64,000 bases of DNA, from NCBI RefSeq assembly GCF_000278255.1, contig NZ_JH725083.1, positions 1-64,000 of the forward strand, in the 5' to 3' direction. A program made the translations under genes and the position numbers. This stretch comes from Bartonella melophagi K-2C (GTDB lineage Bacteria; Pseudomonadota; Alphaproteobacteria; Rhizobiales; Rhizobiaceae). This document shows positions 1 to 7,740 of this stretch, piece by piece. The notes under the pieces are model-generated. The model worked only from the letters and a program-made list of their open reading frames with translations, was not told the origin of the DNA and ran no database searches. How positions within the stretch are numbered: the first letter of the stretch is position 1; each line of letters opens with the position of its first letter.

Positions 1-1
1 T

Positions 2-94
2 GGTGGTGGTGGATATTTCCCCGGAGGAGATGCAACAGCTTCATCAAGCGGTGCTGGGGGAGATGGGGCTGTATTAATTAAAGTGTATTTATAA
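2..94 (+). CDS. C-terminal end of a phage tail-type protein (partial)
   Basis: Reading from base 2, the frame encodes a very glycine-rich stretch (GGGGYFPGGDA, then SSSGAGGDGAVLIKVYL) and stops at 92-94. Glycine-rich C-termini ending in a hydrophobic strand after GGDG are common in tail-fibre and tail-tip proteins of siphophages. The lysis genes directly after it support a phage origin. Only about 30 residues are visible, because the gene starts left of the window, so the exact tail role is an inference. Confidence 0.55.
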   Translation, partial: GGGGYFPGGDATASSSGAGGDGAVLIKVYL

Positions 95-110
95 GAAATG
101 GAATAAGACA

Positions 111-776
111 ATGGCACGAAGGATCAGTAAAGACTGTTTAAACTGTTTAAAAAAATGGGAAGGTTTGCGATTAAACGCTTATCAGGATACCTCTGGCGTT
201 TGGACTATTGGTTATGGTCATACAGGAAAAGCTGGTAAACCAGATGTTATTGAAGGGATGACGATTACAAAGCAAAAAGCTGAAAACATCCTTTTAAATG
301 ATTTGCACAAATATGAAGCAGCTGTAGAAAAAGCCGTGCATGTCGATTTAAGTGATGAACAGTTTGGCGCTCTTGTTTCTTTTTGTTATAATGTGGGGGT
401 CAATGCTTTTGAGCGTTCTACTTTACTTAAAAGGCTCAATAAAGGCGATTATGAAGCTGTACCGGCTGAGTTACAAAAATGGATAAGGGCTGGAGGCAAG
501 CCTTTGAAAGGCTTAGTTCACAGGCGTGCTGCTGAAGCCGGCTTATGGGCAACAAGCGCTTATGTTTCTTCTAATTATCAAGCTGTAGAAGAAAAAGAGC
601 CAACAAGTGCTTTTAAAGCAGAAGTGTTAGCTCCCATCATTGGATCTTTCTCTGGACTTGGAGGGTTGCTTGCGGGTAATGGGCCAGTTCAGTGGGCTTT
701 TGCTGTAATTATGCTGTTAGCTGCTTGTGTTGGTATTGCTTTTGTTGCTCAACGTTTTTGGGAGCAACGGTTATGA
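111..776 (+). CDS. Phage endolysin (GH24 T4-type lysozyme) with C-terminal membrane segment
   Basis: This 221-residue protein is a muramidase that cuts the glycan chains of peptidoglycan to release phage. The N-terminal 150 residues follow the GH24 pattern: the catalytic Glu is E17 (KKWEGLRLNAY), followed by D26 and T32 in the YQDTSGVWTIGYGHTG block, matching the E-D-T triad of T4 lysozyme. Then come the DEQFGALVSFCYNVG and LVHRRAAEAGLW blocks typical of phage members. Unlike classic lysozymes of 150-165 residues, it has a linker (about 150-190) and a hydrophobic segment at about 193-215 followed by charged residues, so it is probably membrane-tethered at its C-terminus. The stop overlaps the next start by ATGA (773-776), showing one translated lysis cassette. 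Confidence 0.9.
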   Translation: MARRISKDCLNCLKKWEGLRLNAYQDTSGVWTIGYGHTGKAGKPDVIEGMTITKQKAENILLNDLHKYEAAVEKAVHVDLSDEQFGALVSFCYNVGVNAFERSTLLKRLNKGDYEAVPAELQKWIRAGGKPLKGLVHRRAAEAGLWATSAYVSSNYQAVEEKEPTSAFKAEVLAPIIGSFSGLGGLLAGNGPVQWAFAVIMLLAACVGIAFVAQRFWEQRL

Positions 777-1000
777 TTTGGTGGGCAAAGAAATATTTAC
801 TGATCATAACGACGGCTTTTGCCGCTTTTTTTATAACTTTAGCTCAGGTTTTTCGTCTTGGAAAAAAAGTGGAACAGCACAAACAAACGGAGAAAATTTT
901 AAAAACAGCCAAAACGCGATTGGAAATAGAAGATGAGATTAACAAAAAACACGATGATGATGTGCGTGCTGCTCTTTCTAACTGGGTGCGCAAGAAATGA
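773..1000 (+). CDS. Probable inner-membrane spanin (Rz-like)
   Basis: This 75-residue protein starts at ATG 773, which overlaps the endolysin stop; a longer upstream reading frame from 692 runs inside the endolysin and is unlikely. It has one N-terminal membrane helix (about residues 7-27) followed by a charged, heptad-like stretch (about 32-65, KKVEQHKQTEKILKTAKTRL), which is the layout of i-spanins: inner-membrane anchor plus periplasmic coiled coil. Together with the outer-membrane lipoprotein encoded within and beyond it, it would fuse the two membranes in the last step of lysis. The assignment rests on topology and gene position, not on strong sequence identity. Confidence 0.65.
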   Translation: MIWWAKKYLLIITTAFAAFFITLAQVFRLGKKVEQHKQTEKILKTAKTRLEIEDEINKKHDDDVRAALSNWVRKK

Positions 1001-1136
1001 ATACACTTCTTGCCTGGGATGGATGCCAATTTATCTGGAGAGGCAAGATCTCAATGCAATCAGTTCAAACTTAGCTAGAGAGCTCTTAAAACACAATAAA
1101 CAGGGGGAAATCTTGTGTGGGTGGAGACATGGTTAG
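933..1136 (+). CDS. Probable outer-membrane spanin lipoprotein (Rz1-like)
   Basis: This 67-residue protein is read in a different frame and begins inside the i-spanin gene (68 bases shared). It has a short signal sequence and a clear lipobox, LFLTGC, so residue C19 should be lipidated. The mature part (W-M-P-I-Y, then ARELLKHNKQGEILCGW at the end) follows the pattern of short phage lipoproteins that lie after the inner spanin gene in many alphaproteobacterial prophages. Partial overlap of o-spanin with i-spanin genes is a known architecture. Its end overlaps the next gene by 20 bases. Confidence 0.65.
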   Translation: MRLTKNTMMMCVLLFLTGCARNEYTSCLGWMPIYLERQDLNAISSNLARELLKHNKQGEILCGWRHG

Positions 1137-1347
1137 AAGAAAAACTGAAAAACACTCTGAGCTTACAAACGAAGAAAAAGAAATGCTTCAAGAAATGATC
1201 ATTACCTATCAAAACATGAAAATGATGTCTCGGTTTATGAAGTGGATAGCATTTATGATCTTTTTAATCATCATGGATTGTGCCCGTTTCATCGATGCCA
1301 TAGAGAATATTTTTTCTCATTTGAAAAAGTGGGTGACCAAAAATTAA
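1117..1347 (+). CDS. Small single-span phage membrane protein (holin candidate)
   Basis: This 76-residue protein has a charged N-terminal half and one hydrophobic helix (about residues 43-55, WIAFMIFLIIMDC), followed by an amphipathic tail. I do not recognise the family. The start is GTG 1117 with a good ribosome site (AGGGGG at 1102-1107); ATG 1129 is an alternative. It is the last gene of the lysis block, no other holin is visible, and one-span holins exist, so a holin or lysis-control role is possible but unproven. Confidence 0.45.
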   Translation: MGGDMVRRKTEKHSELTNEEKEMLQEMIITYQNMKMMSRFMKWIAFMIFLIIMDCARFIDAIENIFSHLKKWVTKN

Positions 1348-1403
1348 CAGAAATATTATGATTCCTATTCCCTAACCTGATTTTCTCATCCCTAACCTTT
1401 AAA

Positions 1404-1490
1404 AAATATCAATAAAATCAATGGGTTATGCATTATAAATTAACGATTCGAATCCAGGTACCCCAGCCAAATATCAATAAAATCAATGGG
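1404..1490 (+). repeat. 22-base direct repeat flanking a tRNA 3' end
   Basis: The same 22 bases occur at 1404-1425 and 1469-1490 (start AAATATCAATAAAATC, end AATGGG), with 43 bases between them. The spacer carries a tRNA 3'-end fragment at 1446-1469 that abuts the second copy. This is what is expected where an element integrated at a tRNA 3' end was partly duplicated or lost, leaving two copies of the attachment-flanking sequence. Confidence 0.85.
1446..1469 (+). other. tRNA 3'-end fragment, probable attachment-site remnant
   Basis: The bases ATTCGAATCC, then AGGTACCCCAGCCA form the T-loop, 3' T-stem and 3' acceptor strand with CCA of a tRNA; the acceptor 3' strand TACCCCA fits a Gln-type tRNA beginning TGGGGTA. 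The 5' T-stem half (TAACG instead of CTGG) and everything upstream do not fit, so this is not a whole tRNA gene. Many temperate phages carry such a 3' end in attP to restore the tRNA they enter. The tRNA identity is from memory of Gln tRNA sequences and is tentative. Confidence 0.6.
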
Positions 1491-1546
1491 CTCCTGTACA
1501 AATGAGGGAATTTGTACTTATTGGTTCTATTGCCCTTATTTTTTTG

Positions 1547-1893
1547 CTACCCTACACTTTTTTGAAGTTTTTTAATTGCTTTTATGGCGAGTCACTTTCT
1601 ATTTGCCGTCTTTAGTTTTTGTATAGAGTGATGCCATATCATTTCCAGTCCATCCAAAGTGTTTTAAACTGTAAAATCGTAGCACCTACATGCAACTCTT
1701 GTTGTCGCTAATTTTCTCAATCCGTGAACTGATTTCTTAACGCCAGCTGTATTACAAGCATCTCTCAACAGATTATCAAAGCTTTCTTTGGTTAGTTTTT
1801 TACCCCTTTCCCATTAAATATAAATGTTTCATCGCCGATAGGACCCGTTTCAAATGTTTTTGCTAATTCAAGTAAAATAGGAGCAAAAAGCAG
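1547..1893 (-). pseudogene. Degraded phage integrase (tyrosine recombinase) C-terminal part
   Basis: Read on the minus strand with frame changes, this stretch gives consecutive integrase pieces: PILLELAKTFETGPIGD, then LTKESFDNLLRDACNTAGV, VHGLRKLATTRVA (the H-x-L-R box), after a frame shift FGWTGNDMASLYTKTKDGK (with the catalytic Tyr), and after another shift AIKAIKKLQKSVG before a stop at 1547-1549. The order and spacing match the catalytic domain of tyrosine recombinases. At least two frameshifts break it, so it cannot make an active enzyme. The N-terminal DNA-binding part is not visible to the right. It lies 60 bases from the tRNA-end/direct-repeat scar. Confidence 0.8.
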
Positions 1894-2640
1894 TACAGTT
1901 ATTTGCAGGTCGTGGGGAGTATACTTCCTTTATATCTGATGATGGTTTACCAGATCAATAGTGAGGGTGAGACACTGCTTATTGGTTTTGGTAAAGTCGA
2001 TAAAACGGTTTTTGCACTCTATCACAATTTTGCTATCGATAACATGCAAGTGTACATTAATCCGGTTTATTCATTGGGTATACTTTTCAGTTAATGACGG
2101 TATCATCAGAATACATACTCATGTTTATGATTAGATTTTACAAATATAGAGTGTAGTGAGAAGGCATAGTAAGTCAGAGGAATTAAGCAGCTTGTGTTAA
2201 TATTCTAACCGATTTGTGAAGAGAATGATTATAATTGATGTGTTTATATGCTTACTCATTTTATTGACAGCATAAATACAAATTTAATTTTATGTATGCA
2301 TTGGTAAGATTTTCATTGAGTCCTATATATTTTAAATATATTCAAACTTAGATTATTTTTACTAAATAAAGGGGATAAGAACTTTTTTAGTTTATAATTT
2401 TTATTTTTTTTAATGATTTAGTAGGAGAACAATTTTCTATAAATTAATTTGGCATATTTTTCTTATTAGTGCCATTATAGTGTTTAGTTTCTCATTAGCT
2501 TTTAGTTGATTTATCAAAATGGCTTTTAAAGCTAAATTGATTGTAAACAAATATTCAATAACATTTGCTTTTAAGTGCTGTAAGTGCCAAAGTAGATTTT
2601 GGGAGAGAGCTTAATAATTAGAATCGAGGAGATTTTTAAA
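1894..2640. other. Non-coding, AT-rich spacer before sodB
   Basis: After the integrase remnant there is no convincing gene. A 63-codon open frame at 1903-2094 has no ribosome site and no recognisable features. The rest is strongly AT-rich and should contain the sodB promoter, but I cannot single out -35/-10 boxes with confidence. The sodB ribosome site AGGAG is at 2627-2631. Confidence 0.6.
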
Positions 2641-3243
2641 ATGGCTTTTGAATTAGCTGAATTGTCTTATGATTATGACGCCCTTTTACCTTATATGTCA
2701 CGTGAGACGCTTGAATATCATCGTGATAAGCATCATTTCGCTTACCTTACTAATACAAATAATTTGGTAAAAGATTTAGGTTTAGAAAATAAGAGCCTTG
2801 AAAATATTATTAAGGAAAGTTTTGGCAAAAATCCTAGTTTGTTTAATAATGCAGCTCAATCTTATAATCATCATCATTTTTGGAATTGGATGAAAAAAGG
2901 TGGTGGTGGTCAGAAATTACCTGGAAAATTAGCAAAAACTATTGAGTCTGATCTTGGTGGTTATGAGAAATTCCGTACAGATTTTATTGCAGCTGGTAGT
3001 ACTCAATTTGGTTCTGGTTGGGCGTGGGTAGCTGTTAAAAATGGTAAGCTTGAGATTATGAAAACACCCAATGGTGAAAACCCTCTGATTCATGATGCTC
3101 AACCTATTTTAGGTGTTGATGTGTGGGAGCATTCTTATTACATTGATTATCGTAATGCACGTCCGAAATATCTTGAGGCTTTCGTGGATCATTTAATTAA
3201 TTGGGATTATGTTTTAGAACTGTATGAAAATTGCGGGTTTTAA
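2641..3243 (+). CDS. sodB: Superoxide dismutase [Fe]
   Basis: This 200-residue enzyme converts superoxide to oxygen and hydrogen peroxide in the cytoplasm. The metal ligands of the Fe/Mn family are all visible: H27 (LEYHRDKHH), H77 (AAQSYNHHHFW), D160 and H164 (DVWEHSYY). The GGGG stretch after WNWMKK and the QFGSGWAWV block fit iron-type enzymes. I chose ATG 2641 because it has AGGAG nine bases upstream and gives the normal family start (AFELAELSYDYDALLPYMS); an open frame from 2599 would add 14 unrelated residues. It stands alone, next to a convergent peptidase gene. Confidence 0.95.
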   Translation: MAFELAELSYDYDALLPYMSRETLEYHRDKHHFAYLTNTNNLVKDLGLENKSLENIIKESFGKNPSLFNNAAQSYNHHHFWNWMKKGGGGQKLPGKLAKTIESDLGGYEKFRTDFIAAGSTQFGSGWAWVAVKNGKLEIMKTPNGENPLIHDAQPILGVDVWEHSYYIDYRNARPKYLEAFVDHLINWDYVLELYENCGF

Positions 3244-3321
3244 GTAGTCTATAGGGTTATTTATCTTAAAGAAAAAGGCTTCATAATTTATTAGATTGTG
3301 GGGCCTTTATTAGTAAGATGT

Positions 3322-5418
3322 TTAGTTATCAATAATTTTTCCAACTATTTTTAGGATATATGCGTATATATATGCGGTTTCTTCTAATTTTGAGAAACGT
3401 CCAGCCGCACCTGCATGACCTGAATCCATATTTATACGCAATAAAATTGTATTATCGTCTGTTTTAAAATCACGCAGTTTTGCTACCCATTTTGCAGGTT
3501 CCCAATAAGTTACACGAGGGTCTGTTAATCCTGCAATGGCGAGAATAGGAGGGTATTCCTGGTGTTTGATATTATCATAGGGTGAATAAGAAGCGATAAG
3601 GTTATAGTCTTCTTTTGATTCAAGAGGGTTACCCCATTCAGGCCATTCTGGAGGTGTTAGGGGCAATGAAGCATCTAGCATTGTTGTTAAAACATCAACA
3701 AAAGGGACATTAGCAACGATACCAGAAAAATCCTGAGGAGCTAGATTTGCTATAGCCCCCATCAGCATTCCTCCTGCTGAACCACCTTGGGCGATTAGCC
3801 GGTCATGAGCCGTAAATTTATGATTTACCAGATGGCGTGCACAGGCAATAAAATCATTAAATGTATTGTGTTTTAAAAAATGTTTTCCTTTTTCATACCA
3901 TTCAGTGCCCTTTTCTTTTCCACCACGAATATGAGCAATGGCATAGATAAAGCCTCTATTGACTAATGAAAGTACATTACTATTGAAACTTGCAGGAATA
4001 GAGAATCCATAAGCGCCATAACCGTAAAGTAGACAAGGTGCACTACCATTAAGCACAGTAGTTTTATGATAAACAAGAGAAATAGGAATTTTTTCACCAT
4101 CATCTGCAATTGCTGTAATACGCTGTGTTACATAGTCATCTTTATTATGTCCAGAAGGGATTTTTTGTGTTTTTAAAAGTACTCGTTTACGACTTTTTAC
4201 TTCATAATCAAAAATTTGGTCAGGTGTTGTCATAGATGAGTAGGCAAAACGAATGGTTTGGCTATTATATTCTGCAGCCCCTTGTAGATCTAAGGAATAA
4301 GCTTCTTCTGTAAAGGCAATGGAATGAATTTGTTTTGTTGAGCGCTCCATAAGTTGTATAGAAGGAAGTCCTTCAAATTGTTCAAACCAAATAAGAAAAT
4401 CTTGATAGGCATCGTGAGATAGGATCAGTCGTCCGGGTTGATGGGGTACAAGCTCAGACCAATTTTCTGATTGTGGAAATAAATATGGGGCGACCATGAT
4501 TTTAAAGTCTTTTGCATTATCCTGATTGGTGAGAATATAAAAAACATCGCTTCCTTCTGTAAGCGAATATTCAATGCCTTTTTGTCGTTTTTGTACACAT
4601 TGGGGTGCTGTAAGGGGCGCTTTAGCAGGGATAAGCCAGGTTTCTGATGTTTCATGGTCGTGGATGTTAATATAAATAACGTCATTAAGTTTAGAGCTAC
4701 TTACATGTAAGAAAAATCCGGGGTTATCTTCATGAAAAATAAGCTTATCTTGAGATGGGTCAGTGTTTAATTGATGGTAATAGAGTTCTGAGGGGCGGTG
4801 GTTTTTATCCATTTTAGTGTAGAAAAAGCCTTCAGATTTAGCGTCCCAGACGAGTTGTCCGGATGTATTTATGATTGTATCTGTGTAGTCAGATAATGTT
4901 TTAAAGCTACGAATTTTAGCTGTATAGAATTCAGAACCCTTATCATCATAGGTCCAAGCAACGTGTGTATGATCGGGAGATACATGGACTGAGCCAAGAT
5001 TAAAATAATCTTTACCTTCAGCTAAAACGTCACCATTAAGGTAAATATTTTTTTTACCTCCATTTCTTGGTGTACGAAAATAGTGTGGCTGTTCTCCCCC
5101 AGTTTTATAGCATAGCCCATAGGCAAAAGGGCCACGTTTTATAGGAACGGAACTGTCATTTTCTTGAATGCGGTTTTTCATTTCTGCAAAAAGCAGATTT
5201 TGTAATGTTTTTGTATCGGCCATTTGAGAAGCTTGATAAGCATTTTCTTCTTCAAGGTGGCGTCGAATATTTTCATCAAGACAACTAGGGTTTTTTAAAA
5301 CATCTTGCCAATTAGATGCACGCAGCCAATGGTAAAGATCATCGCGGTAAATCCCGTGATACATCTTTTTATGAATGATTTTAGATGCTTTTGGGGGAAG
5401 TTTAGATAGATGCATCAT
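3322..5418 (-). CDS. ptrB: Oligopeptidase B (prolyl oligopeptidase family, S9A)
   Basis: This 698-residue serine peptidase cuts short peptides after basic residues, in the cytoplasm. Its length and layout (N-terminal beta-propeller to about residue 410, C-terminal alpha/beta hydrolase) match the family. The nucleophile elbow GGSAGGMLMG gives S547, and the DSGHAGAAGRFSK stretch near the end carries the catalytic His. YGYGAYG and the HIRGGKEKGTEWYEKGK block are also typical. No signal peptide is visible. The start is one of two successive Met codons at 5418/5415. The gene is convergent with sodB and has no operon partner. Confidence 0.9.
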   Translation of the reverse strand: MMHLSKLPPKASKIIHKKMYHGIYRDDLYHWLRASNWQDVLKNPSCLDENIRRHLEEENAYQASQMADTKTLQNLLFAEMKNRIQENDSSVPIKRGPFAYGLCYKTGGEQPHYFRTPRNGGKKNIYLNGDVLAEGKDYFNLGSVHVSPDHTHVAWTYDDKGSEFYTAKIRSFKTLSDYTDTIINTSGQLVWDAKSEGFFYTKMDKNHRPSELYYHQLNTDPSQDKLIFHEDNPGFFLHVSSSKLNDVIYINIHDHETSETWLIPAKAPLTAPQCVQKRQKGIEYSLTEGSDVFYILTNQDNAKDFKIMVAPYLFPQSENWSELVPHQPGRLILSHDAYQDFLIWFEQFEGLPSIQLMERSTKQIHSIAFTEEAYSLDLQGAAEYNSQTIRFAYSSMTTPDQIFDYEVKSRKRVLLKTQKIPSGHNKDDYVTQRITAIADDGEKIPISLVYHKTTVLNGSAPCLLYGYGAYGFSIPASFNSNVLSLVNRGFIYAIAHIRGGKEKGTEWYEKGKHFLKHNTFNDFIACARHLVNHKFTAHDRLIAQGGSAGGMLMGAIANLAPQDFSGIVANVPFVDVLTTMLDASLPLTPPEWPEWGNPLESKEDYNLIASYSPYDNIKHQEYPPILAIAGLTDPRVTYWEPAKWVAKLRDFKTDDNTILLRINMDSGHAGAAGRFSKLEETAYIYAYILKIVGKIIDN

Positions 5419-6185
5419 ACCATGGTCCTATAAGATCTAATGGTTTTGTTCATATGTTAGAGCAACACCATTCATGCAAATAGCATAAACTTGTAAATTC
5501 TAATTTACTTGTAAAACATGGTTAAGTTAATTTTTACAGTTTATGCAATGTATGTTTATTCGTCGTATGTTATAGATATTACCTTCTATCAATATAATGA
5601 TATCTTTATTAATTAAGTTAAAAACTTAGCTAGTGTTAGAATTGAATTTGACTTCTCCATGGTGAAGTAAATTTCTATCATATACACAATAAGATTATAC
5701 TGAAAATAAGGATACCAAAATCTGAATAGAAAGAGTTCTTTAAATATTGTATTAATACGTTATGTTATATCTTTCTGGTATTAATGACCATACCATTCTT
5801 AGTTTTTTTGTACGTTTTTGATTTTTATTTTGTTCACCGTGTTCTCTTTTTGCTGAACTTAGAAAATTGTTTAAGTCATTTTTTGTGTTTTAAAAAAGTT
5901 GGTTATTTATATCAGGATTGGGATTTGCATGGTGGATACAAAACTATAAAGTTATCATTGTTTAATACAAAACTCGTTCTATATATTATGATTTTGTATT
6001 AAATATCTTTATAAATTCAATGAAAAATAACTAATTTTGCGCTATATTTTGTATTTATAGACGATATTTTATAACACAAAATTAGCTTATAAAAGGAACA
6101 AGTTGAGTTTTTATAATATAATATGTCAAAAAGGAGAAGTTTATTTGTTTTTTCTGTGTTGAGATGATTTTATAAAATAATTGAA
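5419..6185. other. Non-coding, AT-rich spacer
   Basis: I see no gene here. A 72-codon open frame at 5784-6002 has low-complexity, Phe-rich content and no ribosome site. An imperfect palindrome centred on CCATGG lies at 5651-5668 but has no clear role. Confidence 0.6.
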
Positions 6186-6215
6186 TTGACAAAAAAGATT
6201 TTTGTACAATATGAA
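6186..6215 (+). promoter_or_regulatory. Candidate promoter of mucR
   Basis: TTGACA (6186-6191) is followed after 18 bases by TATGAA (6210-6215), about 80 bases before the mucR start. The -35 box is perfect and the -10 box is moderate. MucR proteins in related bacteria often repress their own gene through AT-rich DNA in this region, so the site may overlap an operator; no operator is defined from the sequence. Confidence 0.4.
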
Positions 6216-6293
6216 ACTTATATGCATTAAAATTTCAATGTCATGAGTGTAAATGCGAATATTGCCTCAATTTTAAAATTAAAGGAAACAAGG

Positions 6294-6731
6294 ATGGAAC
6301 ATCACCCAGTCCTAGAGACTGAAAGCAATTTAGTTATTACGTTAGTTGCTGATATTGTTGCTGCTTATGTAAGTAATAATTCAATTCGGCCGACTGAAGT
6401 GCCAGGTCTAATTGCTGATGTTCACGCTGCTTTTTTGAAAGTAGGGAATGCTACATCGGCAGAAGCTGGAGTTGAAAAGCAAAGGCCTGCTGTTAATCCA
6501 AAACGTTCGATTTTTCCCGATTATCTTATTTGTCTTGAAGATGGAAAAAAGTTTAAATCTTTAAAGCGTCATTTGATGACACATTATAAAATGTCTCCTG
6601 AGGAATATCGTGAAAAATGGCAATTGGATAGCTCTTATCCTATGGTTGCGCCTAATTATGCAAAGGCCCGTTCAAATTTAGCTAAGGAAATGGGACTTGG
6701 GCGCAAACGCCAAAAGAAGAAAACTAAGTAA
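6294..6731 (+). CDS. mucR: MucR/Ros-family zinc-finger transcriptional regulator
   Basis: This 145-residue DNA-binding protein belongs to the Ros/MucR family, which in rhizobia and Brucella represses many genes of the envelope, polysaccharides and virulence. The C-terminal half carries the prokaryotic zinc finger: C80-x2-D83 and H93-x3-H97 in ICLEDGKKFKSLKRHLMTH, then YKMSPEEYREKWQL, the most conserved block. The use of Asp in place of the second Cys is known in this family. I chose ATG 6294 (ribosome site AAAGGA at 6281-6286), which gives the usual length; an open frame from 6243 adds 17 residues. The N-terminus (about 10-50) is the oligomerisation region. Confidence 0.9.
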   Translation: MEHHPVLETESNLVITLVADIVAAYVSNNSIRPTEVPGLIADVHAAFLKVGNATSAEAGVEKQRPAVNPKRSIFPDYLICLEDGKKFKSLKRHLMTHYKMSPEEYREKWQLDSSYPMVAPNYAKARSNLAKEMGLGRKRQKKKTK

Positions 6732-6772
6732 ACTATTTTCAAAAAACATTCTTCAAATTTAACATCTTAAAA

Positions 6773-6789
6773 TACTTTTTTAGAAAGTA
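6773..6789. terminator. Candidate bidirectional terminator between mucR and sufE
   Basis: TACTTT (6773-6778), a five-base loop and AAAGTA (6784-6789) form a short hairpin. It is followed by CATTTTT on the plus strand and by TTTTAAG on the minus strand, so it could end both converging genes. The stem has only one G-C pair, so it is weak. Confidence 0.35.
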
Positions 6790-6837
6790 CATTTTTATAA
6801 GGCGGTTTATATAGTTGTTAATATGAAAGTTTAAAAG

Positions 6838-7248
6838 TTATGAATAGCTTTCAGTACGAATTCGTTCAATCATAGATTTAAAACCATTCGATCGTTGTGG
6901 TGTTAATTGTTCATTTAAACCGAGTGTTTTAAGCAATCCCTCAGCATCAGCTATACGAATTTCAGAGGCTTTTTTACCTGAATAGAAGGCGAGAAGAATA
7001 TAAATTAGCCCACGCACAATATGGGAATCGGAATAGCCCTGAAATGTTAATGTAGGATCTTCTGAATTATCACGTGAAAATAAAAGCCATACTTGACTGA
7101 CGCAACCAGGAACTTTGTGAGCATCATTTCGTGCATTTTCTGGAAAGGGCGGTAACTCGTTGCCAAGTTCAATAATGTAACGATAACGATCTTCCCAGTT
7201 ATCAAGAAAGGAAAAATTTTCCATGATATCATCAATCGTTTCTGCCAT
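6838..7248 (-). CDS. sufE: SufE-family sulfur-acceptor protein
   Basis: This 136-residue cytoplasmic protein takes persulfide sulfur from the cysteine desulfurase SufS and passes it to the Fe-S scaffold. The active-site Cys is C49 in HKVPGCVSQVW, the hallmark of the family. The GYSDSHIVRGLIYILLAFYSGK and LGLNEQLTPQRSNGF stretches are also diagnostic. The length is normal for alphaproteobacterial SufE. The other suf genes are not nearby. It is convergent with mucR. Confidence 0.93.
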   Translation of the reverse strand: MAETIDDIMENFSFLDNWEDRYRYIIELGNELPPFPENARNDAHKVPGCVSQVWLLFSRDNSEDPTLTFQGYSDSHIVRGLIYILLAFYSGKKASEIRIADAEGLLKTLGLNEQLTPQRSNGFKSMIERIRTESYS

Positions 7249-7356
7249 AACTTCAATCCTTGTTTTGTTTTTGTGATTGTATAGTATATTTAGTTGACAG
7301 ATACGTATCTCTTTCTTGTAAAATATAAAAAACAGTAAAAGTTAAGAATTTTTGTT

Positions 7357-7740
7357 TCAAGGTAATTCTATATAATCTTGTTTGATTTGCTTTTCTGCGG
7401 GGGGTAGAGTATTGTCTTCTGAGGTAGTATTTTCAGGTTGAATGGTATTTTTATTACTAAATATACTATCAAGGTATTCATAGGCTATTTTTGCACCATC
7501 ACGTGCGCGTTCACCAAGTGGGTTGAAAAAGGATTTTCCAGTTTTGCAGACTTCTACATTACGCTCACAGAATTTTCCTAAATCAGTGATTGTATTTTTT
7601 AAAGCGATAATAGCATCGCTTGCTGTTATATTAGCTTCTAGGGTGGAGGAGTGATTGTCCTTTGGTTTTGCGGAAAAAAATGAAATAACTACAAAAATAA
7701 TAAATAGAAAAAATGCTGATTTGATTAAAAAACGTATCAT
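7357..7740 (-). CDS. DUF5330-type small membrane-anchored protein
   Basis: This 127-residue protein has one N-terminal membrane helix (about residues 5-24) and a periplasmic tail. The central segment, ASDAIIALKNTITDLGKFC, then ERNVEVCKTGKSFFNPLGERARDGAK, with two Cys, matches an uncharacterised Rhizobiales family (DUF5330) as I recall it. The function is not known. It lies 108 bases upstream (in its own reading direction) of sufE, on the same strand, and could share a transcript. Confidence 0.7.
   Translation of the reverse strand: MIRFLIKSAFFLFIIFVVISFFSAKPKDNHSSTLEANITASDAIIALKNTITDLGKFCERNVEVCKTGKSFFNPLGERARDGAKIAYEYLDSIFSNKNTIQPENTTSEDNTLPPAEKQIKQDYIELP

Noticed and set aside
692-772. 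Extended start for the inner spanin inside the endolysin gene
   Set aside because: The extra Cys-rich residues come from reading the endolysin membrane segment out of frame; ATG 773 at the stop overlap is more natural.
1371-1399. Repeated CCCTAACCT (two copies)
   Set aside because: Two short copies close together; no array structure and no link to a known element.
1903-2094. 63-codon open frame downstream of the integrase remnant
   Set aside because: No ribosome site, no recognised motif, and located in decayed phage DNA.
3274-3308. AAAGGC/GCCTTT inverted repeat after sodB
   Set aside because: Only a six-base stem with a 23-base loop; too weak to call a terminator.
5784-6002. 72-codon open frame
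   Set aside because: Low-complexity Phe/Leu-rich translation, no ribosome site, chance frame in AT-rich DNA.
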